This document shows, piece by piece, positions 7,070 through 16,138 of a DNA stretch of 64,000 bases (position 1 is the first letter of the stretch; each line of letters begins with the position of its first letter). Position numbers and translations under genes: made by a program. The stretch is from VRUE01 sp963717375. Its GTDB lineage: Bacteria > Actinomycetota > Thermoleophilia > Solirubrobacterales > 70-9. Under the pieces are notes generated by a model. It had not been told where the DNA came from. It saw only the letters and a list, made by a program, of their open reading frames with translations, and searched no databases. The stretch lies in assembly GCA_963717375.1 (NCBI GenBank), contig OY970329.1:558001-622000 (forward strand), read 5' to 3'.

Positions 7070-8531
7070 GTGCCGACGGCGTGGCGTCAGGCCTGTGCGG
7101 CTTCGGCCGCCGGACTGACGCCTCGCCCTGCCCGGCCTTTGGAGCCGCCGCGCCCAGTGCCCGCGGCACCAGCAGGCCGGCGACGAAGCAGAGCAGGAGG
7201 AAGCCGGTCGCCATCAGGAAGGTCTCGGTGAAGCCGGTCACCGTCGGCAGACCTTTGGCCATGTGGTCGGCGATGAAGGTCGCCGAGAGCTGACCGCCGA
7301 GGGCGCCGCCGAGCGTCCGCATCACCGTGTTCATGCCGCTGGCGACGCCGGTCTGCTCGGCCGGCACCGCCTGCACGATGAGGTTGCCGAGGGCGGCGAA
7401 GGCCAGGCCGATGCCGACACCAAGCAGGGCGGCCGCGATCAGCAGCTCGTATGGGTGCGAGTGAGCGACCGCGAGCATGGTGAAGGAGGCCGTCGCGAAG
7501 AGGGTCCCGGCCAGCAGCGCCACGCGGGAGCCGAAGCGGGCTGAGATCGCGCCCGCCTTGAGGCCGAGCACGGTCATCCCGATCGTCGCCGGCAGCAGGT
7601 AGAGGCCGGAAGCGACGACCGAGGCGCCGAAGCCAAAGCCGGTGCTCTTCGGCAGCTGGGCGAACTGAGGGAAGACGACGAAGGAGGCGTAAAGGCCGGC
7701 GCCGAGCAGGAAGGCGGCGGCGTTGGTGGTCCAGACGCCGCGCACCCGCATCATCGTCATGTCAATCAGCGGTTCGGAACTGCGCGCCTCGACCCGGATC
7801 CAGGCGAGGCAGAAGAGCACGCCGAGGAGGGCGAGGCCGAAGGTCTTGCCCGAGACCCAGCCCCAGGTCGTGGTCTGGCTGATCGCCAACAGCACCGCCG
7901 AGAGGCCGATCGTCATCAGTGCCGCCGCCAGCCAGTTGACCTTGCCGGGGGTGCGGACCGGCGATTCCGGCACGAAGCGCCAGGTCGCGAACGCGGCGAG
8001 GACTATCGCGACGAGCGGAATCCAGAACAGCCAGTGGTAGCTGAGGTGCTCGATGATCACGCCCGAGAGGACGATGCCGAGGCCGCCGCCGACGCCGAGG
8101 ATGGCCGAGAGCAGCCCAATCCCGCCCGCGACTTTCTCGGCCGGGAACTCGTCGCGGACGATGCCGTAGGCGAGCGGGAAGATGCCGCCGCCGGCCCCTT
8201 GGATGAAACGGGCGGCGATCAGCAGCGCCAGGGAATGGGCGACGGCGGCGAGCAGCGTGCCGGCGGCGAGTATCACCAGCGTCCAGAGCAGCAGCCGCTC
8301 CTTGCCGTACATGTCGCCGAGCCGGCCGAGGATCGAGGTGCCGACCGAGGCGGCGAGCAGGTAGCCGGTCAGCAGCCAGGTGATCCCAGTCTCGGTGGTG
8401 CCAAGGTCGTGCTGCATCGTCGGCAGCGCCGGCACGACCATCGAGCTCAGCATCGCGTAGGCCATGCCGCCGAGCGAGAGCACGGCAAGGGTCAGGTTGG
8501 GATGGGTCCGGTCCGGGGCCGGAGAGGTCAT
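7044..8531 (-). CDS. MFS transporter, DHA2 drug:proton antiporter family
   Basis: A 495-residue multipass exporter. The N-terminal half shows the typical start (VLSLGGMAYAMLSSMVVPALP), motif A-like GRLGDMYGKERLLLW in the loop after helix 2, and RFIQGAGGGIFPLAYG at helix 4. About 14 hydrophobic segments follow, as expected for the EmrB/QacA branch that extrudes cationic or lipophilic drugs. The C-terminal 35 residues are a charged cytosolic tail. The first 50 codons and the upstream region are duplicated in damaged form at 10689-10853. A second DHA2 gene lies divergently, so both may answer to one stimulus; no regulator gene sits beside them. Confidence 0.88.
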   Translation of the reverse strand: MTSPAPDRTHPNLTLAVLSLGGMAYAMLSSMVVPALPTMQHDLGTTETGITWLLTGYLLAASVGTSILGRLGDMYGKERLLLWTLVILAAGTLLAAVAHSLALLIAARFIQGAGGGIFPLAYGIVRDEFPAEKVAGGIGLLSAILGVGGGLGIVLSGVIIEHLSYHWLFWIPLVAIVLAAFATWRFVPESPVRTPGKVNWLAAALMTIGLSAVLLAISQTTTWGWVSGKTFGLALLGVLFCLAWIRVEARSSEPLIDMTMMRVRGVWTTNAAAFLLGAGLYASFVVFPQFAQLPKSTGFGFGASVVASGLYLLPATIGMTVLGLKAGAISARFGSRVALLAGTLFATASFTMLAVAHSHPYELLIAAALLGVGIGLAFAALGNLIVQAVPAEQTGVASGMNTVMRTLGGALGGQLSATFIADHMAKGLPTVTGFTETFLMATGFLLLCFVAGLLVPRALGAAAPKAGQGEASVRRPKPHRPDATPSALSRPGRRT

Positions 8532-8674
8532 GCGGGTCCTTCTCGAGCCAGTGGGACGATCGTTCGCCGGGGCGAGTCAGCACGCTAGCGAAGTGACCCT
8601 CTCGCCCTGGAGTGGCGCGTTAGTGGCGCATACCGCCACCAACGCGCCAGTCGGCCCGGAGGCCGCCGGTAGCC

Positions 8675-10660
8675 TTGCCGGCGATGACGGAGGCAGCACC
8701 CCGATCGCCGGAGGAAGTGCCGCGGCGTCGCGTCCTGATCGTGATCGGCGCGCTGATGCTGACGATGCTGCTGGCCGCGCTCGACCAGACGATCGTCTCT
8801 ACCGCACTGCCGACCATCGTCGGTGAGCTCGGCGGCCTCAACCACCTCTCCTGGGTCGTCACCTCCTACCTGCTGGCGATCACGATCGTCACACCCCTCT
8901 ACGGCAAGCTGGGCGACCTCTACGGACGCAAGATCGTCCTCCAGGGCGCGCTGATCCTCTTTCTGATCGGCTCGGCGCTCTGCGGACAGGCGCAGGGGAT
9001 GAGCGAGCTGATCGCCTTCCGCGCGATCCAGGGACTCGGCGGCGGTGGCCTGATGGTGAGCGCCCAGGCTGCCGTCGGCGACGTTGTCTCGCCGCGCGAG
9101 CGCGGCCGCTACATGGGACTCTTCGGCGCCGTCTTCGGCGTCGCCAGCGTCGCCGGCCCGCTGATCGGCGGCTTCTTCACCAGCCACGCCAGCTGGCGCT
9201 GGATCTTCTACATCAACCTGCCGCTGGGAGCGCTGGCGTTGGTCGTGCTGGCGATCGCCCTGCCCGGCGTCAGCGAGCGCAAGCAGCACCGCGTCGACTA
9301 CCTCGGCACGGCGCTGCTCGGCGTCTCGCTAGCCTCGCTGGTGCTGCTGACCACGCTCGGCGGCACGACTTACGCTTGGGGCTCGGCCACGATCGTCGGG
9401 CTCGCGGTGCTGGCGGCGCTGGCGCTGGCCGCCTTCGTCCGAGTCGAGCACACCGCGCCGGAGCCGATCCTGCCGCCGGAGTTGTTCCGCAACCCGGTCT
9501 TCCGGGTGACCAGCGCGATCGGCTTTATCGTCGGCTTCGCGCTCTTCGGCGCGCTGACCTACCTGCCGCTCTTCCAGCAGGTCGTGCGCGGGCTCAGCCC
9601 GACCGCCTCGGGCCTGCAGCTGGTGCCGCTGATGATCGGCCTGCTGGCCGCCTCGATCGGCTCCGGCCAGCTGATCTCGCGCAATGGCCGCTACAAGCGC
9701 TTCCCGATCGCCGGCACCGCGATCGCCGCGATCGGCCTGCTGCTGCTCTCCCGCCTCGAGCCCGGCACCGGCTCCTTCGAGGCCGCCTTCTACATGCTCG
9801 TGCTCGGCGTCGGCCTCGGCTTCACGATGCAGGTGCTGGTCTTGGCAGTGCAGAACGCGGTGCCCTACTCACAGCTCGGCGTCGCCACCTCCTCGGCAAC
9901 CCTGTTCCGCTCGATCGGTGGCTCGCTCGGCACCGCGATCCTCGGCGCGATCTTCGCCAACCGCCTCGCCGACGAGCTGGCCGGCAGCCTGCCCTCGGGC
10001 TCGCCGGCAACCGCCGGGCTCGCCTCCGGCCAGATCGACCCGGCCCAGCTGAAGGCGCTGCCGGCGGCGCTGCACGACAGCTACGTGCACTCGTTCACCG
10101 ATTCGATCTCGACCGTCTTCCTGATTGCCGCCGCGGTCGCCACCGTCGCCTTCCTGCTCGCCTGGATGCTGGAGGAGCGGCCGCTGCGCAAGACGATCGA
10201 GGACAGCGGCGTCGGCGACGCCTTTGCCCCGCCCCAGGACACCGACTCGCTGCGCGAGATCACCCGCGAGCTGAGCCGCCTGGTCGGCCGCGAGCGCACC
10301 CGCCGCTTCATCGAAGGCGTGATCGAAGAAGCCGAGGTCGAGCTGACCCCGGCCGAGGTCTGGCTGCTCGGCCGCGCGGTCGACGGCGCGATCCCCAGCG
10401 AGGCGCTCGAAGCCGGCGACGCGAACGACCGGGCGCAACTGGCCGAAGCGGTCGAACGACTGCGCGGGCGCGGTATGGCCGGGCCCTCGTTGGATCCCCC
10501 GGCGCGACTCACCGAGGCGGGCCTGAGCGTGCGCGGGCGGTTGCTCGCCGCCCGCCAGCACTGCCTCGCCAGCCTCGTCGCCGACTGGGAATCCGAGGCG
10601 CCCGAGCTCGACGCGATGATCGCCCGACTCTCGGGCGAGCTGGCGAAAAGCTACGGCTAG
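8675..10660 (+). CDS. MFS transporter, DHA2 family, with long C-terminal cytosolic domain
   Basis: A 661-residue exporter. Residues 18-510 are the transporter: LAALDQTIVSTALPTIVGEL in helix 1, KLGDLYGRKIVL as motif A, RAIQGLGGGGLMVSAQA at helix 4, and GLFGAVFGVASVAGPLIGG as motif C of antiporters. About 14 helices end near LAWMLEERPLR. The remaining 150 residues are soluble: helices with LREITRELSRLVGRER, LTPAEVWLLGRAVDG and ARLTEAGLSVRGRLLAAR, the last resembling the wing and helix of MarR/PadR proteins. The start is uncertain: TTG at 8675 has GGAGG 12 nt upstream, ATG at 8684 is the alternative. Substrate unknown. Confidence 0.88.
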   Translation: MPAMTEAAPRSPEEVPRRRVLIVIGALMLTMLLAALDQTIVSTALPTIVGELGGLNHLSWVVTSYLLAITIVTPLYGKLGDLYGRKIVLQGALILFLIGSALCGQAQGMSELIAFRAIQGLGGGGLMVSAQAAVGDVVSPRERGRYMGLFGAVFGVASVAGPLIGGFFTSHASWRWIFYINLPLGALALVVLAIALPGVSERKQHRVDYLGTALLGVSLASLVLLTTLGGTTYAWGSATIVGLAVLAALALAAFVRVEHTAPEPILPPELFRNPVFRVTSAIGFIVGFALFGALTYLPLFQQVVRGLSPTASGLQLVPLMIGLLAASIGSGQLISRNGRYKRFPIAGTAIAAIGLLLLSRLEPGTGSFEAAFYMLVLGVGLGFTMQVLVLAVQNAVPYSQLGVATSSATLFRSIGGSLGTAILGAIFANRLADELAGSLPSGSPATAGLASGQIDPAQLKALPAALHDSYVHSFTDSISTVFLIAAAVATVAFLLAWMLEERPLRKTIEDSGVGDAFAPPQDTDSLREITRELSRLVGRERTRRFIEGVIEEAEVELTPAEVWLLGRAVDGAIPSEALEAGDANDRAQLAEAVERLRGRGMAGPSLDPPARLTEAGLSVRGRLLAARQHCLASLVADWESEAPELDAMIARLSGELAKSYG

Positions 10661-10688
10661 GCGGTCGAGCCCGACGCCTCTGACGCGG

Positions 10689-10853
10689 GTAGCCGGTCAG
10701 CAGCCAGGTGATCCCAGTCTCGGTGGTGCTGCATCGTCGGCAGCGCCGGCACGACCATCGAGCTCAGCATCGCGTAGGCCATGCCGCCGAGCGAGAGCAC
10801 GGCAAGGGTCAGGTTGGGATGGGTCCGGTCCTGCGCCGGAGGGGTCATGCGGA
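10689..10853 (-). pseudogene. Truncated duplicate of the 5' end of the 7044-8531 MFS gene
   Basis: This stretch matches 8361-8533 almost base for base and encodes the same N-terminus, from RTHPNLTLAVLSLGGMAY to VVPALPTMQ. An 11-bp deletion lies between two copies of GTGC, shifting the frame after about 40 codons, and the rest of the gene is missing. Weaker similarity continues upstream to about 10910 through the promoter region. It sits just after the other MFS gene, so that gene is bracketed by related sequence. It cannot encode a transporter; a short peptide is the most it could give. Confidence 0.88.
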
Positions 10854-10948
10854 GCCTCTGAAAGTTGGTGGGACTGGGCTCGCCGCGGCGAGCCAGGCAC
10901 GGTAGCGAAGGTCGGCCTAAGTGCCTGCTGTCCTTCGACCAGGCGCCC

Positions 10949-12196
10949 CTAGACGGTTGCCGTGACCGTCGTCAGCGGATAGCCGAGATGGGCGATGCGC
11001 TGCGACAGGTCGACGTGCAGCCAGTGTGAGAAGTGGCTGGGCGGGGTCTCGATGATGATTTCCCCGTAGCCGCCCCGCTCGAGCTCTTCGACGATGTCGT
11101 CATAGGCGTTGGGGCTGTTTGCGACCCGGCCGGCCAGCGGGGCTCCGGCCGGCGATTCGAGCTGCGACAGCGCCTTCAAGAGGAGGGCGTCGCCGTCGGT
11201 GGTGACGGGGCTGACGCGATCGAAGGCGACGTGGTCGGGGTTCGGCATGAGAACGAAGAAGCGTGCCGCCCCGACCGCCGCCCTGTGCTTGATCGCGTCG
11301 ATCAGAGAGGAGGTCGCGTCGACTTTGTTGAGGACGACGAGGACGCCGGGCGGGCCCTCGGCGCCAGGGTCGCCCACCGCCGCCACCGGACCCGATCCGA
11401 TCACGTCGCGCTTGGTGACCGCCAGGAAGACGACGAGGGCGAGGATCGCGGCGAGAAAGATGATGCTCGTCAGGTTGGTTCCGAGCCCGAGACCGCCTTC
11501 TTCGGTCGGCTGGGCGAGGTAGTCGCCGATCGAGGCGCCGAGAGGGCGGGTGAGGATGTAGGCAAGCCAGAAGGAGAGGATCGCGTTCATCCGCAGACCG
11601 AAGTGGAGCACCGTGACGACGACGATCGCCCCGGCGAAGATCCCGAGCGCCGCTAGGTAGCCGAGTTCCAGCTTCTCGGAGAGAAAGTCGCCGGACGCGG
11701 TGCCGAGAGCGAAGGTGAAGAGGATCGCCAGCCAGTAGAAGGCCTCGCGCCTGAAGGTGTAGATCGTGTGGACCGAGAGCGTGCGCTCGACCGCGTACCA
11801 GACGGCGAAAACCCCGATCAAAGCCAGCGCGAAGCCGATCGTCGTCGCTTCCAGGGTGACGCCCTGTTCGACCAGGTTGTCGGTGATCAGCGTGCCCACG
11901 ACGCTGATCAGGACCACGGCCAGCCAGTAGACCCCCGGTATGTAGCGGCGGACGCGAAACTGGAAGAAGAGCGCGACGATCAGCACCGCGCTCATCACGT
12001 AGCTGGTGCCGGAGAGGCCGAGGCCGAGGTTTTCGTTGAGGTTGTCGGCGAAGGTCTCGCCAACGGTCGTGCAGAGGATCTTGATCAGCCAGAAGTAGAG
12101 GGTGACCTCGGGCACCTTGTTCAGCATCTGGCGGGCCCACCACTTGGTCGAGCGGGCGGTGGACGGGGCGGCTGGGGAGGTCTGCGCGACGTTCAT
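10949..12196 (-). CDS. COG4705 membrane protein with C-terminal soluble domain
   Basis: A 415-residue protein. Residues 20-265 hold about nine helices with the COG4705 hallmarks: KVPEVTLYFWLIKILCTTVGETFAD, read here as two short motifs KVPEVT and GETFAD, then the recurring pattern FWLAYILTRPLGASIGDYL. COG4705 proteins are membrane-anchored and of unproven function. Residues 280-415 form an extra soluble alpha/beta domain (VGAARFFVLMPNPDHVAFDR, GGYGEIIIETPPSHFSHWLH) that resembles universal-stress-like folds; the paralogue at 21560-22414 lacks it. The ATG is the first plausible one; a longer open frame upstream is non-coding in character. A TCTCATCTG site lies 25 nt upstream. Confidence 0.8.
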   Translation of the reverse strand: MNVAQTSPAAPSTARSTKWWARQMLNKVPEVTLYFWLIKILCTTVGETFADNLNENLGLGLSGTSYVMSAVLIVALFFQFRVRRYIPGVYWLAVVLISVVGTLITDNLVEQGVTLEATTIGFALALIGVFAVWYAVERTLSVHTIYTFRREAFYWLAILFTFALGTASGDFLSEKLELGYLAALGIFAGAIVVVTVLHFGLRMNAILSFWLAYILTRPLGASIGDYLAQPTEEGGLGLGTNLTSIIFLAAILALVVFLAVTKRDVIGSGPVAAVGDPGAEGPPGVLVVLNKVDATSSLIDAIKHRAAVGAARFFVLMPNPDHVAFDRVSPVTTDGDALLLKALSQLESPAGAPLAGRVANSPNAYDDIVEELERGGYGEIIIETPPSHFSHWLHVDLSQRIAHLGYPLTTVTATV

Positions 12197-12220
12197 GGCG
12201 CGGCAGTGTGAGCTACTGCG

Positions 12221-12238
12221 GTTAATCGCAGATGAGAG
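12221..12238 (-). promoter_or_regulatory. TCTCATCTG-type response-regulator box upstream of COG4705 gene
   Basis: Read on the minus strand this is CTCTCATCTGCGATTAACC. It closely matches the site at 22441-22460 before the COG4705 paralogue (same CTCTCATCTG, same TTAACC, similar distance to the start). Shared sequence at two paralogue promoters and at three other promoters in the window argues for a real operator. Confidence 0.5.
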
Positions 12239-12252
12239 CCTGCACCGGTCGA

Positions 12253-13266
12253 TCAGCCAGACGAAGTCAGGGCCAGGGAGGCAACTTTGACCTGGCGCCA
12301 GGTCAACAACCGGCCGCTCGCCGGATCGATCACCTTGAGCCCGATCGAGCGCAGCCCGTCGCCAACGCTCAGCACCGGGACGGCGTGGAAGATCGGGTTC
12401 TCGTCGTGGGCGCGCTGCAGGTTGTAGTTGGGAATCTTGGCGCTGAGGTGGTGAACGTGATGCAGTCCGATGTTGCCGCTGAAGAACTGCAAGAGCTTCG
12501 GCAGCTTCAGGTAAGAGCTTCCCTGCAGGGCGGCGTCGGCGTAGCTCCAGTCTTCCGAGCTTGCCCAGTAGACGTCCTCGAACTGATGCTGGACATAGAA
12601 GAGGAAGACACCCGTCGTGCCGGCCACGATCGCGATCGGCATCTGCACCAGCAACCAGGCCTCCAGGCCCACGAGCCAAACGATCGAGCCGACGACCATT
12701 GCCAGGACCAGGTTGGTTGCGAGCACGCTGCGGCGTTGTCGGGGGCGCATCTTTCTCGACCAGATGCGCGGCCCGATCATCAGCGACCAGATCGGCCCAA
12801 TCCCGAACATCACCGGGGGGCTGCGAAAGAGGCGATAGCCGAGCCGGCCTTTCCAGGACCGGGACAAGTACTCCTCGAAGGTCAGCGTCGGCACGTCTCC
12901 GGTACCGCGGCGGTCGAGGTCCCCGGCGGTGCCGTGATGGACGGCGTGGTTATGGCGCCAATTGCCGAAGGGCTGGAAGACGAGCAGGCCGGTGAACCGC
13001 CCCAGCCACAGGTTCGCTCGCTTGCCCGGCAGGAAAGAGCCATGGGCGCAATCGTGGAAGACGACGAAAGTGCGCAGGAGGAAACCCGCCGCCGGGACCA
13101 CCAGCGCCAAACTGATCCAAACCGAAACATCGAGGCAGAGATACATGGCGGCGGTCAGGGCCAGATAGGGCACCACCGAGGTGGCCACGTCGAAAAGGCT
13201 GTGACGGAGCGAGGGCTGCTCGTGCCGAGCTACCGAGTCGCGCCAGTAGGGCGTGGGCGTCGTCAT
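12253..13266 (-). CDS. Membrane fatty acid desaturase
   Basis: A 337-residue di-iron desaturase of membrane lipids. The three histidine boxes are intact: HDCAH at 71-75, HNHAVHH ending at 111, and HHVHH near 265, and together they hold the two irons. Helices flank the boxes (about 30-70, 90-100, 185-230). The overall pattern is that of DesA-like acyl-lipid desaturases that introduce a double bond for membrane fluidity. It would take electrons from a ferredoxin or similar carrier. The neighbouring COG4705 gene is on the same strand, with its own box in the gap. The start ATG is the only sensible one at the N-terminus. Confidence 0.9.
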   Translation of the reverse strand: MTTPTPYWRDSVARHEQPSLRHSLFDVATSVVPYLALTAAMYLCLDVSVWISLALVVPAAGFLLRTFVVFHDCAHGSFLPGKRANLWLGRFTGLLVFQPFGNWRHNHAVHHGTAGDLDRRGTGDVPTLTFEEYLSRSWKGRLGYRLFRSPPVMFGIGPIWSLMIGPRIWSRKMRPRQRRSVLATNLVLAMVVGSIVWLVGLEAWLLVQMPIAIVAGTTGVFLFYVQHQFEDVYWASSEDWSYADAALQGSSYLKLPKLLQFFSGNIGLHHVHHLSAKIPNYNLQRAHDENPIFHAVPVLSVGDGLRSIGLKVIDPASGRLLTWRQVKVASLALTSSG

Positions 13267-13290
13267 CGACGATGAAGGTAAACGCGCCTC

Positions 13291-14661
13291 CTAAAGCCCA
13301 GTGTCAAACCGGGCCGGCTTGGCCCCCGCAGCCGCCGGAGCGATCGGGAGCGTAAGCGTCACCGTCGAACCACTCGCCCGTACCCTTCCCCCGTGGCGCT
13401 CCGCCGTGGCCTTGACGATCGCCAAGCCGATTCCCGAGCCCGAGCGTCCAGCGGCCTCTTCGGCGCGCCAGAAACGCTCGAAGGCAGCCTCCTCGGTGCC
13501 GGGTGGAAATCCCGCTCCTTCGTCGCTGATCGCTATCTCGACCTGTCCGTCCACGACCTTCATCGAGATCTCGACCCGACCCCCGGAAGGGCCGTGCACA
13601 GCGGCGTTTTCGAGCAGGTTCTCCAGGCTTCTCGCAAGCGCGCCAGGCTCGCCGATCACCGTCGCCGGCCCCTCGATCCGCGCGGTTACATTGGGTTTCC
13701 CGGCGCTCACCTCGGCAACGGTTCGCTCCAGGGGCACCGGCTGCTCGGGCGCGGCGGCAGCGGTCTCGCGCTCGAGCACGAGCAGGTCGTCGACGAGCCG
13801 GCGCAGGCGCTCCGCGTCTCCCCGCAGGTCAGCGACGACATCCTCGCCGGCGCCGTGGCGCGCGAGGAAATCGACGTTCCCGATCAACGAGGTGAGCGGC
13901 GTCCTCAACTCGTGACTTGCGTCGGCGAGGAAGCGACGTTCGCGCTCACGCGAGCGCTCGAGCGCCGCCAGCATTCCGTTCAAAGCGCGGGCCAGGTCAC
14001 CGATCTCCTCCGGCGTCGCGGGCTCCGCGAGTCGCCGGGAAGCATCGCCCGTGCGCTCGATTGTCGTCGCCGAGGACGAAAGCTGACGAAGCGGTCGCAC
14101 GCTGCGCCTGGTCAGAAAAGCCGCCGCCAGACCCCCCGCGACGACCGCGATCGCCCCGCAGAGCAAGAGCAACAGGCTGAGCTGGTGCAGGGTGTCGTCT
14201 ATGTCGGTGCTTGCCGCTACCAACACCACCCCTCCGGCGGCCGGCCCACTGACGTCGGCGATCGGCGCGGCGAACACTCGAATCGGTTCTCCGTCGAGTT
14301 CGGCGTCGGCGAAGCCGCTGTTGCCGCGCAGCGCAGCGGCAACCTCCGGCCCGCGCGGAAGCAGCTTTGCCCCCAGGGCGAGCGAGCGCGCGACGATTGC
14401 CTGGTGGCGATCAAGGACCTCGACGCTCAGTTGCCTGCCTGAAAGCGGCGATTCGAGCGCTCCGGGAGCGGTCAGGACCGCCGGCGCGGAGACGCTGAGG
14501 CGCGCCACTTCGGCCGCCCGCTGGCGCAGGCTCCGATCCAGGGACGAGTGCATCTGACTGCTGACGATGATCCGCGCGCCAACACCGAAGATGAGCACCG
14601 CCAGCAGGACCGCGGCGATCGAGGCCGCGATTAGGCGAACGCTCAGGCTCCTGCCCCTCAC
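13291..14661 (-). CDS. Two-component sensor histidine kinase
   Basis: A 456-residue membrane kinase. TM1 covers about 8-30 and TM2 about 160-185, bracketing an extracytoplasmic sensor of 130 residues. HAMP follows (RRSVRPLRQLSSSATTIE), then the dimerisation/phosphoacceptor site DASHELRTPLTSL with the reactive His, and an ATPase domain with the N box NLLENAAVHG and G boxes DEGAGFPPG and GSGIGLAIV. It is the last gene of a five-gene operon and its start overlaps the response regulator stop (ATGA-type overlap), so the two form one system. Signal unknown; the linked LolA-like protein and ABC transporter suggest an envelope cue. Confidence 0.93.
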   Translation of the reverse strand: MRGRSLSVRLIAASIAAVLLAVLIFGVGARIIVSSQMHSSLDRSLRQRAAEVARLSVSAPAVLTAPGALESPLSGRQLSVEVLDRHQAIVARSLALGAKLLPRGPEVAAALRGNSGFADAELDGEPIRVFAAPIADVSGPAAGGVVLVAASTDIDDTLHQLSLLLLLCGAIAVVAGGLAAAFLTRRSVRPLRQLSSSATTIERTGDASRRLAEPATPEEIGDLARALNGMLAALERSRERERRFLADASHELRTPLTSLIGNVDFLARHGAGEDVVADLRGDAERLRRLVDDLLVLERETAAAAPEQPVPLERTVAEVSAGKPNVTARIEGPATVIGEPGALARSLENLLENAAVHGPSGGRVEISMKVVDGQVEIAISDEGAGFPPGTEEAAFERFWRAEEAAGRSGSGIGLAIVKATAERHGGRVRASGSTVTLTLPIAPAAAGAKPARFDTGL

Positions 14662-15314
14662 GCGTCGAGTATGAAGCCGACCCCTCGCACGGTCCGGATC
14701 ATTTGCGGATCGCCGAGCTTGCGCCGCAGCCTTCCGACGTAGCGATCGACGATGTTGTCCACCGCGGCGCCGTTCCAGATTCGCTCGATCGCGGCGTCGC
14801 GAGAGACGACGGTGCGGGGGTCGCGCAAGAGCAGTGCGAGCAATTGGCTCTCGCGTGCGCTCAGCTCGATCGTCTCGCCATCACGCTCCACCGTGTTCGC
14901 CTCGGTATCGAGGGTGATGCCGGCGAAGCTGAGGAGAACGCTCTGATCCTGCCCTCGCCGGGCCAGGGCATGCAGCCGCGCCACCACCTCTTCGATCGCG
15001 AACGGCTTCACCACGTAGTCGTCGGCGCCGGCGTCGAGCCCGCGGACGCGGTCCTCGATCGCGTCGCGCGCGGTCAACATCAAAACGCCGCCGCTCAGCC
15101 CCTTCTCGCGCAGCCGCCGGCAGACGTCGATGCCGCTGAGGCCGGGCATGGTCACGTCGAGAACCACCAGGTCGGGGACGGAGTCCGCGGCCATCACCAG
15201 CGCCGCGCCGCCGTCGGCGGCGGCGCACACGTCGAAGCCCTCAGCGGCAAGGCTGCGCTCCAGCATCCGCCTGACCGGCGGATCGTCCTCGACGACCAGC
15301 ACCCGCTCGGCCAC
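14658..15314 (-). CDS. OmpR-family response regulator
   Basis: A 218-residue regulator partnered with the kinase immediately downstream. Receiver domain 1-120 has the acidic pair EDD near 9-11, phospho-acceptor Asp in DLVVLDVTMPG near 51-53, and the lysine in DYVVKPF. The C-terminal winged helix (about 125-215) includes LSARESQLLALLLRDP, ending VRGVGFILDA. It would bind direct repeats about 11 bp apart; one such TCAG pair lies upstream of the operon. It starts 5 nt after the permease stop and so belongs to the same transcript. Confidence 0.93.
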   Translation of the reverse strand: MAERVLVVEDDPPVRRMLERSLAAEGFDVCAAADGGAALVMAADSVPDLVVLDVTMPGLSGIDVCRRLREKGLSGGVLMLTARDAIEDRVRGLDAGADDYVVKPFAIEEVVARLHALARRGQDQSVLLSFAGITLDTEANTVERDGETIELSARESQLLALLLRDPRTVVSRDAAIERIWNGAAVDNIVDRYVGRLRRKLGDPQMIRTVRGVGFILDA

Positions 15315-15319
15315 CCGCC

Positions 15320-16138
15320 TCAGTCCCCGGCGACGTCGCGGCGCAGGAAGACGAGGCCAGCGGCGATCAGGGCAGGGACCCCGTAGAGGGCACAGACCCA
15401 GGCGGCGCGGACGATCGGCGCCCAGTCGATCGGCGAGCGCAGCAGCCCCTGCCAGGCATTGAACTGGGTGCTCAACAGGTAGGGGCCGAGCCCTTCGAGG
15501 CCGGGCAGGATGCCGATCAGCTGGACCAGCAACGAGAACATCAGGGTGCCGACGATCGCCGCGGCGCTGTTGCGAAAGACGGTCGAGAAGAGCAGGCCGA
15601 TGCAGGCGATCGCGAGGATCGGGATCAGGTAGACGAGCAGGCTCGCACCGACCAGCACCAGCCCTTCGGCAGCCGAGACGCGGGTGCCGGAGAGGGTGAC
15701 GATCGAGTTGAAGCCCGAGGCGAGGATGCCGGCCCCGAGCGAGACCGCGCCGGTGACGGCGATTGCCGTGATCGCGTAGGTGAATGTGGCAAGCGCCTTG
15801 CCGGCGAAGACCTGGGCGCGCTCGACCGAGCGGGTGAGGACCGTCTTCAGCGTGTCGTGACGATCCTCGGAGGCGACGATGTCGCCGGCGACCAGGGCGG
15901 TGATCAGCGGGAACATCCAGATCGAGCCGAAGAGCAGCAGCACCAGCGGGATCGCCAGCCCGGTGTCGTGGACGTAGCGACCGAAGGCGACGTCGTTGGG
16001 GCTGTCGCCCCGGGTGGCCAGGGCGACGACGAAGATGATCGGGACCAGCGCCGCCGCGCCGAGCCCGAGGTAGGTTCGCTTCTGGGCGCGCAGCTTGCGC
16101 AGCTCCCAGCGGTAGACCGTCAGCACGCCGGGATTCAC
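15320..16138 (-). CDS. ABC-2 type transporter permease
   Basis: A 272-residue membrane protein with six predicted helices, for example GLGAAALVPIIFVVALATR, LVLLLFGSIWMFPLITAL, GLVLVGASLLVYLIPILAIA and the last near VCALYGVPALIAAGLVFL. The segment VASEDRHDTLKTVLTRSVERAQVFAGK is typical of ABC-2 permeases of the NatB/YhaP kind and was checked in two pieces. It overlaps the ATPase gene by four bases. Likely an exporter of a lipid, peptide or small molecule; the substrate is not evident. Confidence 0.85.
   Translation of the reverse strand: MNPGVLTVYRWELRKLRAQKRTYLGLGAAALVPIIFVVALATRGDSPNDVAFGRYVHDTGLAIPLVLLLFGSIWMFPLITALVAGDIVASEDRHDTLKTVLTRSVERAQVFAGKALATFTYAITAIAVTGAVSLGAGILASGFNSIVTLSGTRVSAAEGLVLVGASLLVYLIPILAIACIGLLFSTVFRNSAAAIVGTLMFSLLVQLIGILPGLEGLGPYLLSTQFNAWQGLLRSPIDWAPIVRAAWVCALYGVPALIAAGLVFLRRDVAGD

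Noticed and set aside
10657..10848. Short minus-strand frame as a separate gene
   Set aside because: It is the damaged 5' copy of the MFS gene, frameshifted after about 40 codons.
12197..12679. Upstream extension of the COG4705 gene
   Set aside because: The extra residues lie antisense... or out of frame within the desaturase gene and show no family match.
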